A stretch of 64,000 nt of DNA from Mycolicibacterium austroafricanum. Lineage in GTDB: Bacteria > Actinomycetota > Actinomycetes > Mycobacteriales > Mycobacteriaceae. Positions 1 through 9,098 of this stretch are shown here, piece after piece (within the stretch, counting starts at the first letter, position 1; every line of letters begins with the position of its first letter). A program made the position numbers and the translations under genes. Under the pieces are notes generated by a model. It ran no database searches and was not told the DNA's origin. It worked only from the letters and a program-made list of their open reading frames with translations. The stretch covers positions 271,255-335,254 of the forward strand of contig NZ_CACSIP010000012.1 of NCBI RefSeq assembly GCF_902705885.1, read 5' to 3'.

Positions 1-1012
1 CCCAGGGATACGGCCTGCCGCAGGAGCGCAGCCGGCCCGGCACATGGTCGGTTCCGTCGAGTTGGGTGATCGAGCCGGTGGTCTCGGTCATGCCGTACAC
101 CTGAGCGAACACCGCGCCGAACCGTTCCATCCCGCGGACCAGCACGTCGTCGCTGATCGGTGAGGCGCCGTAGACGAGCACCCGCAGGTGGGAGAAGTCG
201 CAGTCCGCGACCGCGGGGGTGTCGAGGAGCAACTGGATCACCGCGGGCACCAGCAACAGGTTCGTGACGCGGTGGGTGGCGATCGCCTCCAGGATCGCGG
301 CCGGGTCGACATCGCGCAGCACGACCGTCGGGGCCCCGTGCCACAGCCCGGCGAACGCCCATCCGGACCCGGCCATGTGGAACAGCGGCATCACGGCCAG
401 GCTGACGGCGTCGGCGCCGAACCGCCACGGGCCGGCGACCCCGGCGGTCTTGCAGCGGTAGTTGGTGTTGGTCAACATGACGCCCTTGGGCAGCCCGGTG
501 GTGCCCGAGGTGTACATCAGGGTCACCAGGTCGTCGGGTCCGGTGGTGACGCCGGGGTCGACGGTTGGGTGGGCCGCCACCCAGTCCGCGAAGTCCGGCC
601 AGCGGTCGTGGTTTCCGATCGCGATCACCTCGGCGTTGAGCTGGTCCTCGATGGCCTCGATGTGGCCGAAGAACTCCTCGCCGACCACGATCGCCTCGGC
701 CCCGCAGTCGACGACGATGTGCCGGATCTCCGGGGCGGCCAGCCGCCAGTTGACCGGGACCGCGACGGCACCCAACTTGGCCAGCCCGAACACCACATCG
801 AAGAACTCGGCACCGTTGCGCTCGACGAACGCGACCCGGTCGCCGAACCCGATGCCTGCCGACGCGAACGCCTGGGCCGTACGGCTGGATCGCGCGTCGA
901 GTTCACCGAACGTGATGGTTCGGTCACCGACCACCAACGCGGGCGCGCCGGGGCGGTCCCGACCGTGCACCCGGACGACATCGACCAGGCCGGTGATCCC
1001 GGGGACGGTCAT
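1..1012 (-). CDS. Acyl-CoA synthetase (ANL superfamily), 3' end cut by window edge
   Basis: An open frame from ATG at 1012 runs off the left edge; 337 codons are visible. It encodes the N-terminal part of an AMP-forming acyl-CoA/acid ligase, which activates a carboxylic acid to its acyl-adenylate and then to the CoA thioester. The P-loop-like motif MYTSGTTGLPKG lies near residue 170, and the adenylate-pocket motif VYGMTETTG lies near residue 310. The C-terminal lid domain with its catalytic lysine lies outside the window. The ATG overlaps the stop of the upstream SDR as ATGA, so the two genes are translationally coupled and probably co-transcribed. The substrate cannot be read from the sequence; fadD-type in the mycobacterial sense is a family-level statement. 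Confidence 0.9.
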   Translation of the reverse strand, partial: MTVPGITGLVDVVRVHGRDRPGAPALVVGDRTITFGELDARSSRTAQAFASAGIGFGDRVAFVERNGAEFFDVVFGLAKLGAVAVPVNWRLAAPEIRHIVVDCGAEAIVVGEEFFGHIEAIEDQLNAEVIAIGNHDRWPDFADWVAAHPTVDPGVTTGPDDLVTLMYTSGTTGLPKGVMLTNTNYRCKTAGVAGPWRFGADAVSLAVMPLFHMAGSGWAFAGLWHGAPTVVLRDVDPAAILEAIATHRVTNLLLVPAVIQLLLDTPAVADCDFSHLRVLVYGASPISDDVLVRGMERFGAVFAQVYGMTETTGSITQLDGTDHVPGRLRSCGRPYPW

Positions 1013-1899
1013 CGGTCTCCGGGCTGCATCCGTTGGCGTTTCATCAGCGAGTCGACCGCGGCGGGGGCGATGCTGTTGATCGCGGCGGCGGTGACCGCGA
1101 TCCGCGGCGCGATGCTGACCGGGCGGTCGCGCGCGGCGGTGACGATCCAGCCCGCGGCCTCGTCGGCGGACAATCCCGGCAGGCCGTCGTAGGCGCGGGT
1201 GGGTGCGATCATCGGGGTCTTGACCAGCGGGTAGTACAGCGTCGTGGAGTGCACACCGCGCCCGCTCCACTCGGTTTCGATGATCCGGCTGACCGACGAC
1301 AGCGCCGCCTTCGAGGCGTTGTACACGCCGAACAGCGGCGGCGACTCGGTCTTCACTCCCCAGGTGGACACGTTGATCACGTGGCCGTCGCCGCGCGCGA
1401 TCATGCCCGGCGCCAGGCCGCGGATCAGCCGCAGCGGCGCGTAGTAGTTCAGCGCGATCGTGCGTTCGACGTCGTGCCAGCGTTCCAGCGATTCGGTCAG
1501 CGGTCGCCGGATGGACCGGCCGGCGTTGTTGACCAGGATGTCGACGCCGCCGAGGTCCGCCTCGACCGTGGCGACGAGGTCGTCGACCGCGTCGAGATCG
1601 GACAGGTCGCAGGCGTGGGCGCGGGCGTTCCCGCCGGCGGCGGTGATGCGTGCGACGACCGCGTCGAGCAGTTCCGCGCGGCGGGCCACCACCACGACGG
1701 TGGCGCCGCGGCGGGCGAGCTTGGCTGCCGCGGCTTCGCCGATGCCCGAGGACGCACCGGTGAGCAGGATGCGTTTGCCCTTCAGGTCGACCACCTCGCG
1801 GTTGGGTCGGTACTGCAGCAGCGTCGGGAGGATGGGGGGTCGCATGCTGGTCAGCACGACCTGATCGGCCAGCCGGCGAAGCGGGTTCCTGCTAGTCAC
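1009..1899 (-). CDS. Short-chain dehydrogenase/reductase
   Basis: A 296-residue classical SDR, an NAD(P)-dependent oxidoreductase with a Rossmann fold. The cofactor motif TGASSGIG is near residues 47-54, VNNAG follows near 125, and the active-site YNASK is near 195. A roughly 40-residue N-terminal extension precedes the Rossmann fold. Its wording (LRRLADQVVLTSMRPP) resembles, from memory, the M. tuberculosis Rv0547c group, which sits beside menB there. It overlaps the downstream acyl-CoA synthetase by 4 bp (ATGA), so the pair probably serves one acyl or lipid pathway. The substrate is unknown. Confidence 0.9.
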   Translation of the reverse strand: MTSRNPLRRLADQVVLTSMRPPILPTLLQYRPNREVVDLKGKRILLTGASSGIGEAAAAKLARRGATVVVVARRAELLDAVVARITAAGGNARAHACDLSDLDAVDDLVATVEADLGGVDILVNNAGRSIRRPLTESLERWHDVERTIALNYYAPLRLIRGLAPGMIARGDGHVINVSTWGVKTESPPLFGVYNASKAALSSVSRIIETEWSGRGVHSTTLYYPLVKTPMIAPTRAYDGLPGLSADEAAGWIVTAARDRPVSIAPRIAVTAAAINSIAPAAVDSLMKRQRMQPGDR

Positions 1900-1918
1900 G
1901 TAGCGAGTCTAGGTATCC

Positions 1919-1981
1919 CGCCGGAACGGTATTCCAGCAGGCGTCCACGCGGTTTTTCTCTGCTGGAATACCGTTCCGGCG
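1919..1981. repeat. Perfect 22-bp inverted repeat, copy 1 of a dispersed hairpin element
   Basis: The arms at 1919-1940 and 1960-1981 are perfectly complementary over 22 bp around a 19-nt loop containing TTTTT. The arm carries the motif GGAACGGTATTCC. A near-identical element occurs at 50929-50989. This copy starts 5 nt beyond the stop codon of the 1987-2979 SDR. It could act as a bidirectional, non-U-tailed terminator or be a REP/MITE-like repeat. No poly-T tract follows the stem, so classical intrinsic termination is not evident. Confidence 0.85.
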
Positions 1982-1986
1982 ACAAC

Positions 1987-2979
1987 TCAGGCGAGCAGCT
2001 TCTCGGTCAGCTCCCACAGCCGCTCGGCCGATTCTGGGTCGACGGCATAGCCGGTTACCCCCGGCGTGGTCTGGAGCGGGCCGCTGCCCAGGTCGACCGT
2101 GACAGGCCGGGCGTCCGCCTCCAGCGGTGCGATGTCGTTGTCGGTCAGATACACGCCACCGATCTCGGCGAGCAATGGGCTGGTCGCGGCGAACACCTGC
2201 GTCGCAGCCCCCTGCTGCGACGTCTTCATGTCCCGCTCGGGGTCGATGATCGGCTCGTCGTTGTCGTCGATGAGCCCCATCGCGCGCCAGTCCTCGATGC
2301 TGAACGACGGCCCGAGGTTGGTCGAGACGATGCCGCCCGGGTGCAGTGAGTAGCCGCGGATGCCGTCGTCGGCCCACCGACGGTCAAGTTCGACGGCGAA
2401 CAGCACGTTGGCGGTTTTGGACTGACCGTAGGCCACCATACCGTCGTAGTCCTTCTCGAAATGCAGTTCATCCCAACGGATGTCGGACAGGTGATGACCC
2501 CAGGACGATACCTCGACGACGCGCGCGCCTGCCGCCTTGCGCAGCGCAGGTAGCAACGCGTGGGTCAGCTGAAAGTGTCCGAGGTGGTTGGTGGCGAATT
2601 GTGCTTCGTACCCGCGGGAGTCACGGACGAGCTCGCCGCCCATGATTCCGGCGTTGTTGATCAGGATGTGCAGCGGACGTCCGGAGTCGCGGTACCGCGC
2701 GGCGAATGCTTCTACCGAGGCGGGATCGATGAGATCGAGCTGATCGACCTCCGCGCCCTTTATGCCGTCCACCGCCTCGGCCGCCGTGGCGGGATTACGG
2801 CTGGCGACGACGACGTTGGCACCAGCATTGGCAAGTGCACGGGTGGTCTCGAGTCCGAGGCCCACATGCCCGGCGGTGACGACGACGTTGCGCCCGGACA
2901 GGTCGATGCCGTTGACGACCTCCTCGGCGGTCGAGGCAGCGGTGAAACCGGATCCGATGGGGTGTTGTTTGTTGGTCAT
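1987..2979 (-). CDS. SDR family oxidoreductase (retinol dehydrogenase/WWOX-like)
   Basis: A 330-residue SDR. The cofactor loop reads TAGHVGLG near residues 35-42, where Ala replaces the usual second Gly of TGxxxGxG. ILINNAG lies near 105, and the catalytic YGQSK lies near 173. Length and motif layout fit the longer light-dependent-reductase/retinol-dehydrogenase-like SDRs. The gene is divergent from an AraC-family regulator at 3053, with only about 70 bp between starts, so it is a plausible target of that regulator. The substrate is not recognisable. Confidence 0.88.
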   Translation of the reverse strand: MTNKQHPIGSGFTAASTAEEVVNGIDLSGRNVVVTAGHVGLGLETTRALANAGANVVVASRNPATAAEAVDGIKGAEVDQLDLIDPASVEAFAARYRDSGRPLHILINNAGIMGGELVRDSRGYEAQFATNHLGHFQLTHALLPALRKAAGARVVEVSSWGHHLSDIRWDELHFEKDYDGMVAYGQSKTANVLFAVELDRRWADDGIRGYSLHPGGIVSTNLGPSFSIEDWRAMGLIDDNDEPIIDPERDMKTSQQGAATQVFAATSPLLAEIGGVYLTDNDIAPLEADARPVTVDLGSGPLQTTPGVTGYAVDPESAERLWELTEKLLA

Positions 2980-3052
2980 CGGTCCACAGTGCGCCCGAAT
3001 GATTGGACTTTGAATGGTTGTGCGTCCATATTTCTTGCGCGATAGTACGGAT

Positions 3053-4003
3053 ATGGTTCGAGATCAGCTCTCCGACGTGTTCGACCTCATCGAGGTCCAG
3101 GGCCTCGTGTCGGGTGGGTTCTCGGTGCGCGGGGACTGGATCTGCCACTTCGACATCCATGACCCGCTGAAGATGATCGCCGTGGTCTGCGGGCACATTC
3201 GTGTCACCGCCGACGGCATCGGGCCCATCGACCTCGCCCCTGGCGATGTCGCGATACTCAACCGCCGCACGCGCCTGGTGCTCCAGGGCGGTTCGGGACT
3301 CGACGCGCCCACCGAGCTCGTGATCGACGAATCGGATACCTTCGTACGGGTCGACGGCGCCAACTGCAGCGACTCCGACGTGATCATCGGAGGTCACATC
3401 GACGTCAACCCGATCGGACAGGCGCTGCTGATGCAGGCCCTACCACCCGTCGGGCATGTGCGCGCCTCCGCGGCCGAGGCGACCAACCTGCACGCAATCC
3501 TCAACCGCCTGCTCGACGAAGTGACCGGCGACCGGGTCGGTGCGGCATTCGCAATCAAACAGCAGGGCCAGCTGCTGCTGCTCGAGGTGCTTCGCGCCTA
3601 CATCGCCCAGAACGATCAACTCCCACCCGGGTGGCTGCGCCTGCTCACCGACGACAGGCTGCGCCCGGCGGTGTCGCTGATGCACGACAATCCTGGAAAG
3701 CCTTGGCGCCTAGAGGTACTCGCTCGCGCTGCGGCGATGTCACGCACGTCGTTCGCGGAGCGGTTCCGCACTGTCGCCGGAGTGCCGCCGCTGACGTACC
3801 TGAGCAACTGGCGCATGCAACTTGCCAGGCATGCGCTGCGTGACGACGACGCCCGCGTGGGCACTCTCGCCTTTCAGCTCGGTTACACCTCGGAGAGTGC
3901 GTTCAGCAACGCCTTCAAGCGCGAGGTCGGGATGTCGCCACTGCGCTACCGCGCCAGCGTTCGCGATGAATCGCCAGTCGCCGCGCAGTCAGTACCGGTA
4001 TGA
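3053..4003 (+). CDS. AraC-family transcriptional regulator with N-terminal cupin domain
   Basis: From ATG 3053 the protein has 316 residues; an in-frame ATG at 3014 would add 13. Residues ~5-130 look like the AraC-type cupin ligand-binding domain (LSDVFDLIEVQG at the start, as in related regulators). The last ~100 residues carry the double helix-turn-helix, with LARAAAMSRTSFAERF and LGYTSESAFSNAFKREVG. It probably senses a small molecule and controls itself and the divergent SDR at 2979. Its stop overlaps the ATG of the split-barrel gene at 4000 (ATGA). The start is uncertain because neither ATG has a good Shine-Dalgarno sequence. Confidence 0.9.
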   Translation: MVRDQLSDVFDLIEVQGLVSGGFSVRGDWICHFDIHDPLKMIAVVCGHIRVTADGIGPIDLAPGDVAILNRRTRLVLQGGSGLDAPTELVIDESDTFVRVDGANCSDSDVIIGGHIDVNPIGQALLMQALPPVGHVRASAAEATNLHAILNRLLDEVTGDRVGAAFAIKQQGQLLLLEVLRAYIAQNDQLPPGWLRLLTDDRLRPAVSLMHDNPGKPWRLEVLARAAAMSRTSFAERFRTVAGVPPLTYLSNWRMQLARHALRDDDARVGTLAFQLGYTSESAFSNAFKREVGMSPLRYRASVRDESPVAAQSVPV

Positions 4004-4494
4004 GGATCAACGGAAAGCTGGACAAGCGCTTCGGGGAGACCGACACACCGGCCGACTGGGAGACCGTGCGCGATGTGTTGGCCGCCGCCGAGCTTTACTG
4101 GTTGACCACTGTGCGCGCCGACGGTCGGCCGCATGTCACGCCACTGGTCGGTGTGTGGGTGGATCAGAGCTTCGTGTTCTGCACCGGCAGCGAGGAGCAG
4201 AAGGCGCACAACCTGAACGGCAACGCCAACGTCGTCGTCACCACTGGGGCCAACAGGTGGAAGGAAGGCTTGGACGTCGTTGTGGAAGGACGGGCCGAAC
4301 GGGTCACGGGCGGGGATGTGTTGCGAGGGCTCGCCGATGCGTGGCGCGAAAAGTACAACGGCGAATGGGATTTCGAGAACGACGACGAGGTCTTCGACCC
4401 TGACGCCGGACGGGCGCACGTGTTCCGGGTGGCGCCGGCGAAGGTCATCGCGTTTGCGAAATCACCCCACGGCCAGACCACGTTCCACTGGTGA
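4000..4494 (+). CDS. Pyridoxamine-5'-phosphate-oxidase-like flavin/F420-binding protein
   Basis: A 164-residue split beta-barrel protein of the PNPOx/FDOR class. YWLTTVRADGRPHVTPLVGV near residues 30-50 is the typical first strand pair that packs on the flavin or F420 phosphate. Such proteins reduce or bind small heterocycles using FMN or F420; which cofactor is used here cannot be decided by eye. It is translationally coupled to the AraC regulator (4-bp overlap) and is followed directly by a palindromic element at 4493-4541. Confidence 0.85.
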   Translation: MRINGKLDKRFGETDTPADWETVRDVLAAAELYWLTTVRADGRPHVTPLVGVWVDQSFVFCTGSEEQKAHNLNGNANVVVTTGANRWKEGLDVVVEGRAERVTGGDVLRGLADAWREKYNGEWDFENDDEVFDPDAGRAHVFRVAPAKVIAFAKSPHGQTTFHW

Positions 4495-4541
4495 TTTCGG
4501 CGCGGTTTGTCACGCTCAGGGTGACGAAACGCGCCGAAATC
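4493..4541. terminator. Imperfect hairpin between convergent genes (TTCGGCG-type repeat, copy 1)
   Basis: Arms 4493-4513 and 4521-4541 pair over 21 positions, with one mismatch, one G-T wobble and a 7-nt loop. The outer 12 bp are perfect (GATTTCGGCGCG against CGCGCCGAAATC). The element lies exactly between the convergent 4000-4494 gene and menB, a good place for a bidirectional terminator. Its sequence resembles the element at 36184-36233, so it may belong to a repeat family rather than being unique. Confidence 0.75.
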
Positions 4542-4542
4542 G

Positions 4543-5454
<912 letters not shown>

Positions 5455-5458
5455 GGGG

Positions 5459-5899
5459 TCACACGCTATCGAAGCGGAACACCGAGCAGCGTCCGGCCAA
5501 CGCCTCGAACTCGTTGGGGTCGGGTCCGGTGACCAGCCCCGCGTTCTTCATGAAGCTCACACCGGTCGGCACGAGGACAGGGAACTGCCGCAGCAGCGGG
5601 CGGGCCTGCTCGGCGCTGAGCTCCACCATCCGTACCGGCTCACGCACCTTGCCGCGCACCAGAACCGCATCGGGATTCGACTGGGCGTTGCGCACCCAGT
5701 CCGCGCCGGGGAACCCGCCGACGACATAGCGCTTCCCGTCGACCTCGAACGGCGTGATCGGCGTCGAGCGCGGCTGGCCGGACTTGCGACCGGTCACCGT
5801 CAGCACCAGCGGACCGTCCTTCATCAGGCCGGTCCTCATCGCCACCATCAACACCTTGTTCATCGGTTTGAGCCACCACGGCGGCTTCGGATCGGCCAT
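5459..5899 (-). CDS. Nitroreductase-family deazaflavin (F420)-dependent oxidoreductase
   Basis: A 146-residue Ddn-like FDOR-A protein. The core VTGRKSGQPRSTP near residues 35-48 and the GGFPGADWVRN segment near 62 match the F420-binding split-barrel family that includes Ddn. These enzymes use reduced F420 to reduce quinones or other unsaturated substrates. Menaquinone has been proposed as a natural Ddn substrate, which makes the position immediately upstream of menB (4-bp gap) suggestive; this link is inference. It is the middle gene of a HAD-FDOR-menB operon. Confidence 0.9.
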   Translation of the reverse strand: MADPKPPWWLKPMNKVLMVAMRTGLMKDGPLVLTVTGRKSGQPRSTPITPFEVDGKRYVVGGFPGADWVRNAQSNPDAVLVRGKVREPVRMVELSAEQARPLLRQFPVLVPTGVSFMKNAGLVTGPDPNEFEALAGRCSVFRFDSV

Positions 5900-5915
5900 G
5901 CCCTCCAGTGTGCCG

Positions 5916-6605
5916 TCACAGCCCGTGGGCCTGTAGTGCCGAGACCAGACCGTCCGCGCGCTGCGACGTCGGCAGCGGGTCGACGAGCGCGAAACCGCAG
6001 CCCAGCGCGCGGGCGCCGCCGTCGGCCTCGTCGCTGTCGCCGACCATCAGCGTCCGCCCGGCGGGCACTCCCAGCCGGTCCAGGGCGGTCTGGAAGATCG
6101 CCGGATCCGGCTTGACGGCACCGACCTCGAACGACAGCACGAACTCGTCGACCGCGCCCGCCAGGCCGACCCCGTCGAAAGCCGGCCGCAGGTCGAAGGC
6201 GATGTTGGACACCACCGCGATGCTGATGCCGTGCTGGCGCAACGCGCCGAGCACCGCGGCGGTGTCCGGGTAGGGCGTCCAGCTCGCCGGGTCGATCACC
6301 CGGGCGTACAACGACTCGGCGTGGTGGCGGGCCAGGCCGGATTCGCGCAACACGTGCAGGTAGGCCTCGCGGTGCAGGTGCGGCGCCAGGTCCCGGTTCA
6401 CCCATGCGTGCAGCGCCTCGGGCGTCATGTGCACCGACCGGCCGGTCGGGGCGGTGAGTCGCCGCATCAGCTCGGCCTGCACGTGGCCGTCGATCTCGCG
6501 GCGGTCGTCGCTGTCGAGTTCCATGCCGGCGAACCAGCTGTCGTCCTCCTCGAGCCGGAACAGGGTGCCGGAGAAATCGAACAGCACAGCAGCGACGTCG
6601 TTCAC
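5916..6605 (-). CDS. HAD-superfamily hydrolase (subfamily IA-like), atypical motif I
   Basis: Starting at GTG 6605 (ValAsnAspVal, then the first beta strand) the product has 229 residues. Motif I is LFDFSGTLF: the usual DxDGT second aspartate, the general acid/base of phosphatases, is Ser here. Motif II is VVSNIAFD, the motif III lysine is in VKPDPAIF, and motif IV is GDSDEADGG. It is probably a hydrolase on a small substrate, but the missing aspartate makes normal phosphatase chemistry uncertain. The frame stays open upstream, but that part is the antisense of the glycosyltransferase gene and is not used. It is the first gene of the HAD-FDOR-menB operon. Confidence 0.85.
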   Translation of the reverse strand: MNDVAAVLFDFSGTLFRLEEDDSWFAGMELDSDDRREIDGHVQAELMRRLTAPTGRSVHMTPEALHAWVNRDLAPHLHREAYLHVLRESGLARHHAESLYARVIDPASWTPYPDTAAVLGALRQHGISIAVVSNIAFDLRPAFDGVGLAGAVDEFVLSFEVGAVKPDPAIFQTALDRLGVPAGRTLMVGDSDEADGGARALGCGFALVDPLPTSQRADGLVSALQAHGL

Positions 6606-6655
6606 GCCACCATCGTGCCAGGTGTGAAATGCCCGCCAAACGGCTAAATAAGCGC

Positions 6656-7396
6656 ATGGCCGCGTCCGAATCGTTCCCGCTGCAGACTGTCGTGGTGGTT
6701 CCCGCGCACAACGAGCGGGCGCATCTGCCGGAATGCCTGCGGGCGCTGACCACCGCCGCGCTGTGCCTTCCGACGCCGGTCTCGGTGGTCGTGGTGCTCG
6801 ACTCGTGCGACGACGACAGCGAAGGACTGGCCGGCCGGTTCGGTCCCGACGTGCATTTCGTCTCGGTGGACGCGGCCAATGTCGGCGCCACCCGTGCCGC
6901 CGGGTTCGAGTACGCGCGGTCGCTGTTCGCCGGGGTCGACCCCGCGGACACCTGGTATGCCACCACCGATGCGGACAGCGTCGTCGACGCCGACTGGCTG
7001 GTGCGGATGGTGGACCCCGATCTGCACGCCGACGCGGACATGGTGCTCGGGGTGGTTCGCGTGCCGAACTGGCGGAACTTCTCCCCCGCAGTGGTGCGCC
7101 GCTACCTGCGTTCGTATCGGTCCAGCGGACCCGGTCACGACCACGTGCACGGGGCCAACATGGGTTTCCGGGCCGACGCCTACTGGCACGCGGGCGGCTT
7201 CCGTGCCCTGGCCACCGGGGAGGACGTCGCACTGGTGCACCGTTTCGAGGAGGCCGGGCTGAGCGTGCACCGCGACCGGGAGTTGTCGGTGGCGACGTCG
7301 GATCGGCGCGAGGGCCGCGCCCCCGGCGGCTTCGCCCAGCACCTGAAGAGCCTGGCGCGGCGGCGGCCCCAACCGAAGGCCGGTGCAGGGGCGTGA
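6656..7396 (+). CDS. Glycosyltransferase family 2
   Basis: From ATG 6656 the protein has 246 residues. The GT-A fold is shown by VVVVPAHNERAHLPECL at the N-terminus, the nucleotide/metal-binding DADSVVDADWL near residue 105, and the acceptor-side GEDVALVHRFEEAG near 190. No membrane segment is evident, so it is likely a cytosolic sugar transferase. The stop overlaps the next gene's GTG (GTGA), opening a run of four genes coupled by 4-bp overlaps. The donor and acceptor are unknown. An in-frame ATG at 6629 exists but lacks family residues. Confidence 0.92.
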   Translation: MAASESFPLQTVVVVPAHNERAHLPECLRALTTAALCLPTPVSVVVVLDSCDDDSEGLAGRFGPDVHFVSVDAANVGATRAAGFEYARSLFAGVDPADTWYATTDADSVVDADWLVRMVDPDLHADADMVLGVVRVPNWRNFSPAVVRRYLRSYRSSGPGHDHVHGANMGFRADAYWHAGGFRALATGEDVALVHRFEEAGLSVHRDRELSVATSDRREGRAPGGFAQHLKSLARRRPQPKAGAGA

Positions 7397-8334
7397 CGGT
7401 GGCGATGGTCAACACGTGGCTCGCGTCGGGTGCGCTGGATCTCCCGCTGCCCGGGGCAGGGGCGACGGCCCAGCGCTTCCACCGGTTGGCCGCACTCGCC
7501 GAGGCCGATGTGGTGGCAGGGCGGCTCGCCGAAGCCCACCTCGACGCGCTGGCGATTCTGGCCGAATTGGACAGCCCCGCACCGCAGCCCGGTCAGTTGT
7601 GGGGGGTGTGGGCCGCGGAGTCCCGTGACGCGGTCCTGGGCGCCCGCGACGACAGGGGTCGTGTCGTGCTGGACGGCACCAAGGTGTGGTGCTCGGGAGC
7701 AGGGTTGTGCTCGCACGCGCTCGTCACCGCGCGGCTGTCCACCGGCGAGCGCGGGTTGTTCGCGGTCGCTCTCGAAGACCGTGGCGTGCACCCGCTGCCG
7801 AGCAGTTGGCGCAACGCCGGGATGGCTGAGTCCGATACCCGGGCAGTGCAATTCACCGCCACGCCGGCGGTCGCCGTCGGACATCCGGGCGAGTACCTAT
7901 CCCGGCCGGGATTCTGGCACGGCGCAGCAGGGGTCGCGGCGTGCTGGCTCGGCGGCGCCCGGGCGGTGGCGGCGCCGCTGTACGCCAGGGCGGGCGCCGA
8001 GACCGCGGACGCGCACGCCCTGGCGCACCTCGGTGCCGTGGACGCGGCGCTGGCTGCCGCCGACGCCATGCTGATGTCGGTGGCCCACGAGATCGACGAG
8101 GATCCGTTGAACCGCAAGGGCCGTGCCGAACTGCTGGCGCGACGCGCCCGTGCCGTGGCCGAGACCGCTGTGGGCGAGGCGGTCGACCGGACCGCGCGGG
8201 CGCTGGGCCCGGCACCGCTGTGCCTGGACGCGGCGCACGCGCGGCGGGTGGCCGACCTGTCGATCTACGTCCGGCAGAGTCATGCCGAGCGGGATCTGGA
8301 ACGCCTGGGCGTGCTCGCAGGGGGTGCGTCGTGA
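7393..8334 (+). CDS. Acyl-CoA dehydrogenase-like protein, short form
   Basis: GTG at 7393 overlaps the glycosyltransferase stop and gives 313 residues, clearly shorter than the usual 380-400 of acyl-CoA dehydrogenases. The N-terminal helical domain is abbreviated to about 90 residues. The middle beta domain is recognisable by LDGTKVWCSGAG near residue 95, and a helical C-terminal domain follows, ending in YVRQSHAERDLERLG. It may be a flavoenzyme that desaturates or oxidises a carrier- or CoA-bound acyl group, or a diverged member with another role. The frame is open far upstream, but that portion is a shadow of the glycosyltransferase. It overlaps the PIG-L gene (GTGA). Confidence 0.85.
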   Translation: MTVAMVNTWLASGALDLPLPGAGATAQRFHRLAALAEADVVAGRLAEAHLDALAILAELDSPAPQPGQLWGVWAAESRDAVLGARDDRGRVVLDGTKVWCSGAGLCSHALVTARLSTGERGLFAVALEDRGVHPLPSSWRNAGMAESDTRAVQFTATPAVAVGHPGEYLSRPGFWHGAAGVAACWLGGARAVAAPLYARAGAETADAHALAHLGAVDAALAAADAMLMSVAHEIDEDPLNRKGRAELLARRARAVAETAVGEAVDRTARALGPAPLCLDAAHARRVADLSIYVRQSHAERDLERLGVLAGGAS

Positions 8335-9098
8335 CCACCGCGCGGACCGGCAATTCCGCGCGGCTGGCGGCCCGACCGCTGGCCGACGGCGGCACCCCGA
8401 CGGATGCGTGGCTCGACGCCGGGTTGCGGCTGCCCAGCCTCGATCTGGGCGACTGCCCCGAGGTGGTGCTGGTGGGCGCACACCCCGACGACGAGACCCT
8501 GGGGTTCGGTGGTACGGCGGTGCAACTGGCCGAGGCCGGGGTGCGGGTGCAGATCGTCTCGGCCAGCGACGGCGGCGCTGCTCACCCGAATCAGTCGCTG
8601 CTGCAACGGTTTCAATTGGAGCGAGTGCGGCGCGCGGAGCTGCGCTGCGCTGCCGGGGTGTTGGGACTCAATGCTCCGTTCTGCCTGGGGCTTCCGGACG
8701 GGCAGATCGCCCAGCACGAGGATCGGCTGGCGGATCTGCTCACCGAGTTGCTGGCCACCAAGCCGGCCGGGACGTGGTGCGCGGCGACCTGGCGTGGTGA
8801 CGGTCATCCCGATCACGAGGCGGTCGGTCGGGCGGCCGCCGTGGCCGCCGAGCGCAGCGGCGCAGTGCTGATGGAGTACCCGGTGTGGATGTGGCACTGG
8901 GCGCACCCCGATGACACCGCCGTACCGTGGGATCGCGCATATTCGGTTCCGCTGAGCCGATTCGCCGTCGAGCGCAAGAACCTCGCGGCCCAGACCTTTC
9001 GCAGCCAGTTCGTGCCGCCGGCACCGGGGGTCCCGCCGGTGCTTCCCCCGTTCGTGCTGAGCAGGCTGCTGGCGGTGGGTGAGGTGGTCTTCCGCTGA
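8331..9098 (+). CDS. PIG-L (LmbE-like) family deacetylase
   Basis: GTG at 8331 gives 255 residues. The zinc-site motif AHPDDETLGFGG near residue 47 and the later GHPDHEAVGRA near 160 identify a zinc-dependent N-deacetylase of the PIG-L/MshB/LmbE superfamily. Such enzymes remove acetyl from N-acetylglucosaminyl conjugates. It sits after a glycosyltransferase and before a NodS-like methyltransferase, which suggests deacetylation of a newly formed amino-sugar conjugate followed by N-methylation; this is inference. It differs from MshB of mycothiol synthesis in its gene context. Confidence 0.92.
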   Translation: MTTARTGNSARLAARPLADGGTPTDAWLDAGLRLPSLDLGDCPEVVLVGAHPDDETLGFGGTAVQLAEAGVRVQIVSASDGGAAHPNQSLLQRFQLERVRRAELRCAAGVLGLNAPFCLGLPDGQIAQHEDRLADLLTELLATKPAGTWCAATWRGDGHPDHEAVGRAAAVAAERSGAVLMEYPVWMWHWAHPDDTAVPWDRAYSVPLSRFAVERKNLAAQTFRSQFVPPAPGVPPVLPPFVLSRLLAVGEVVFR

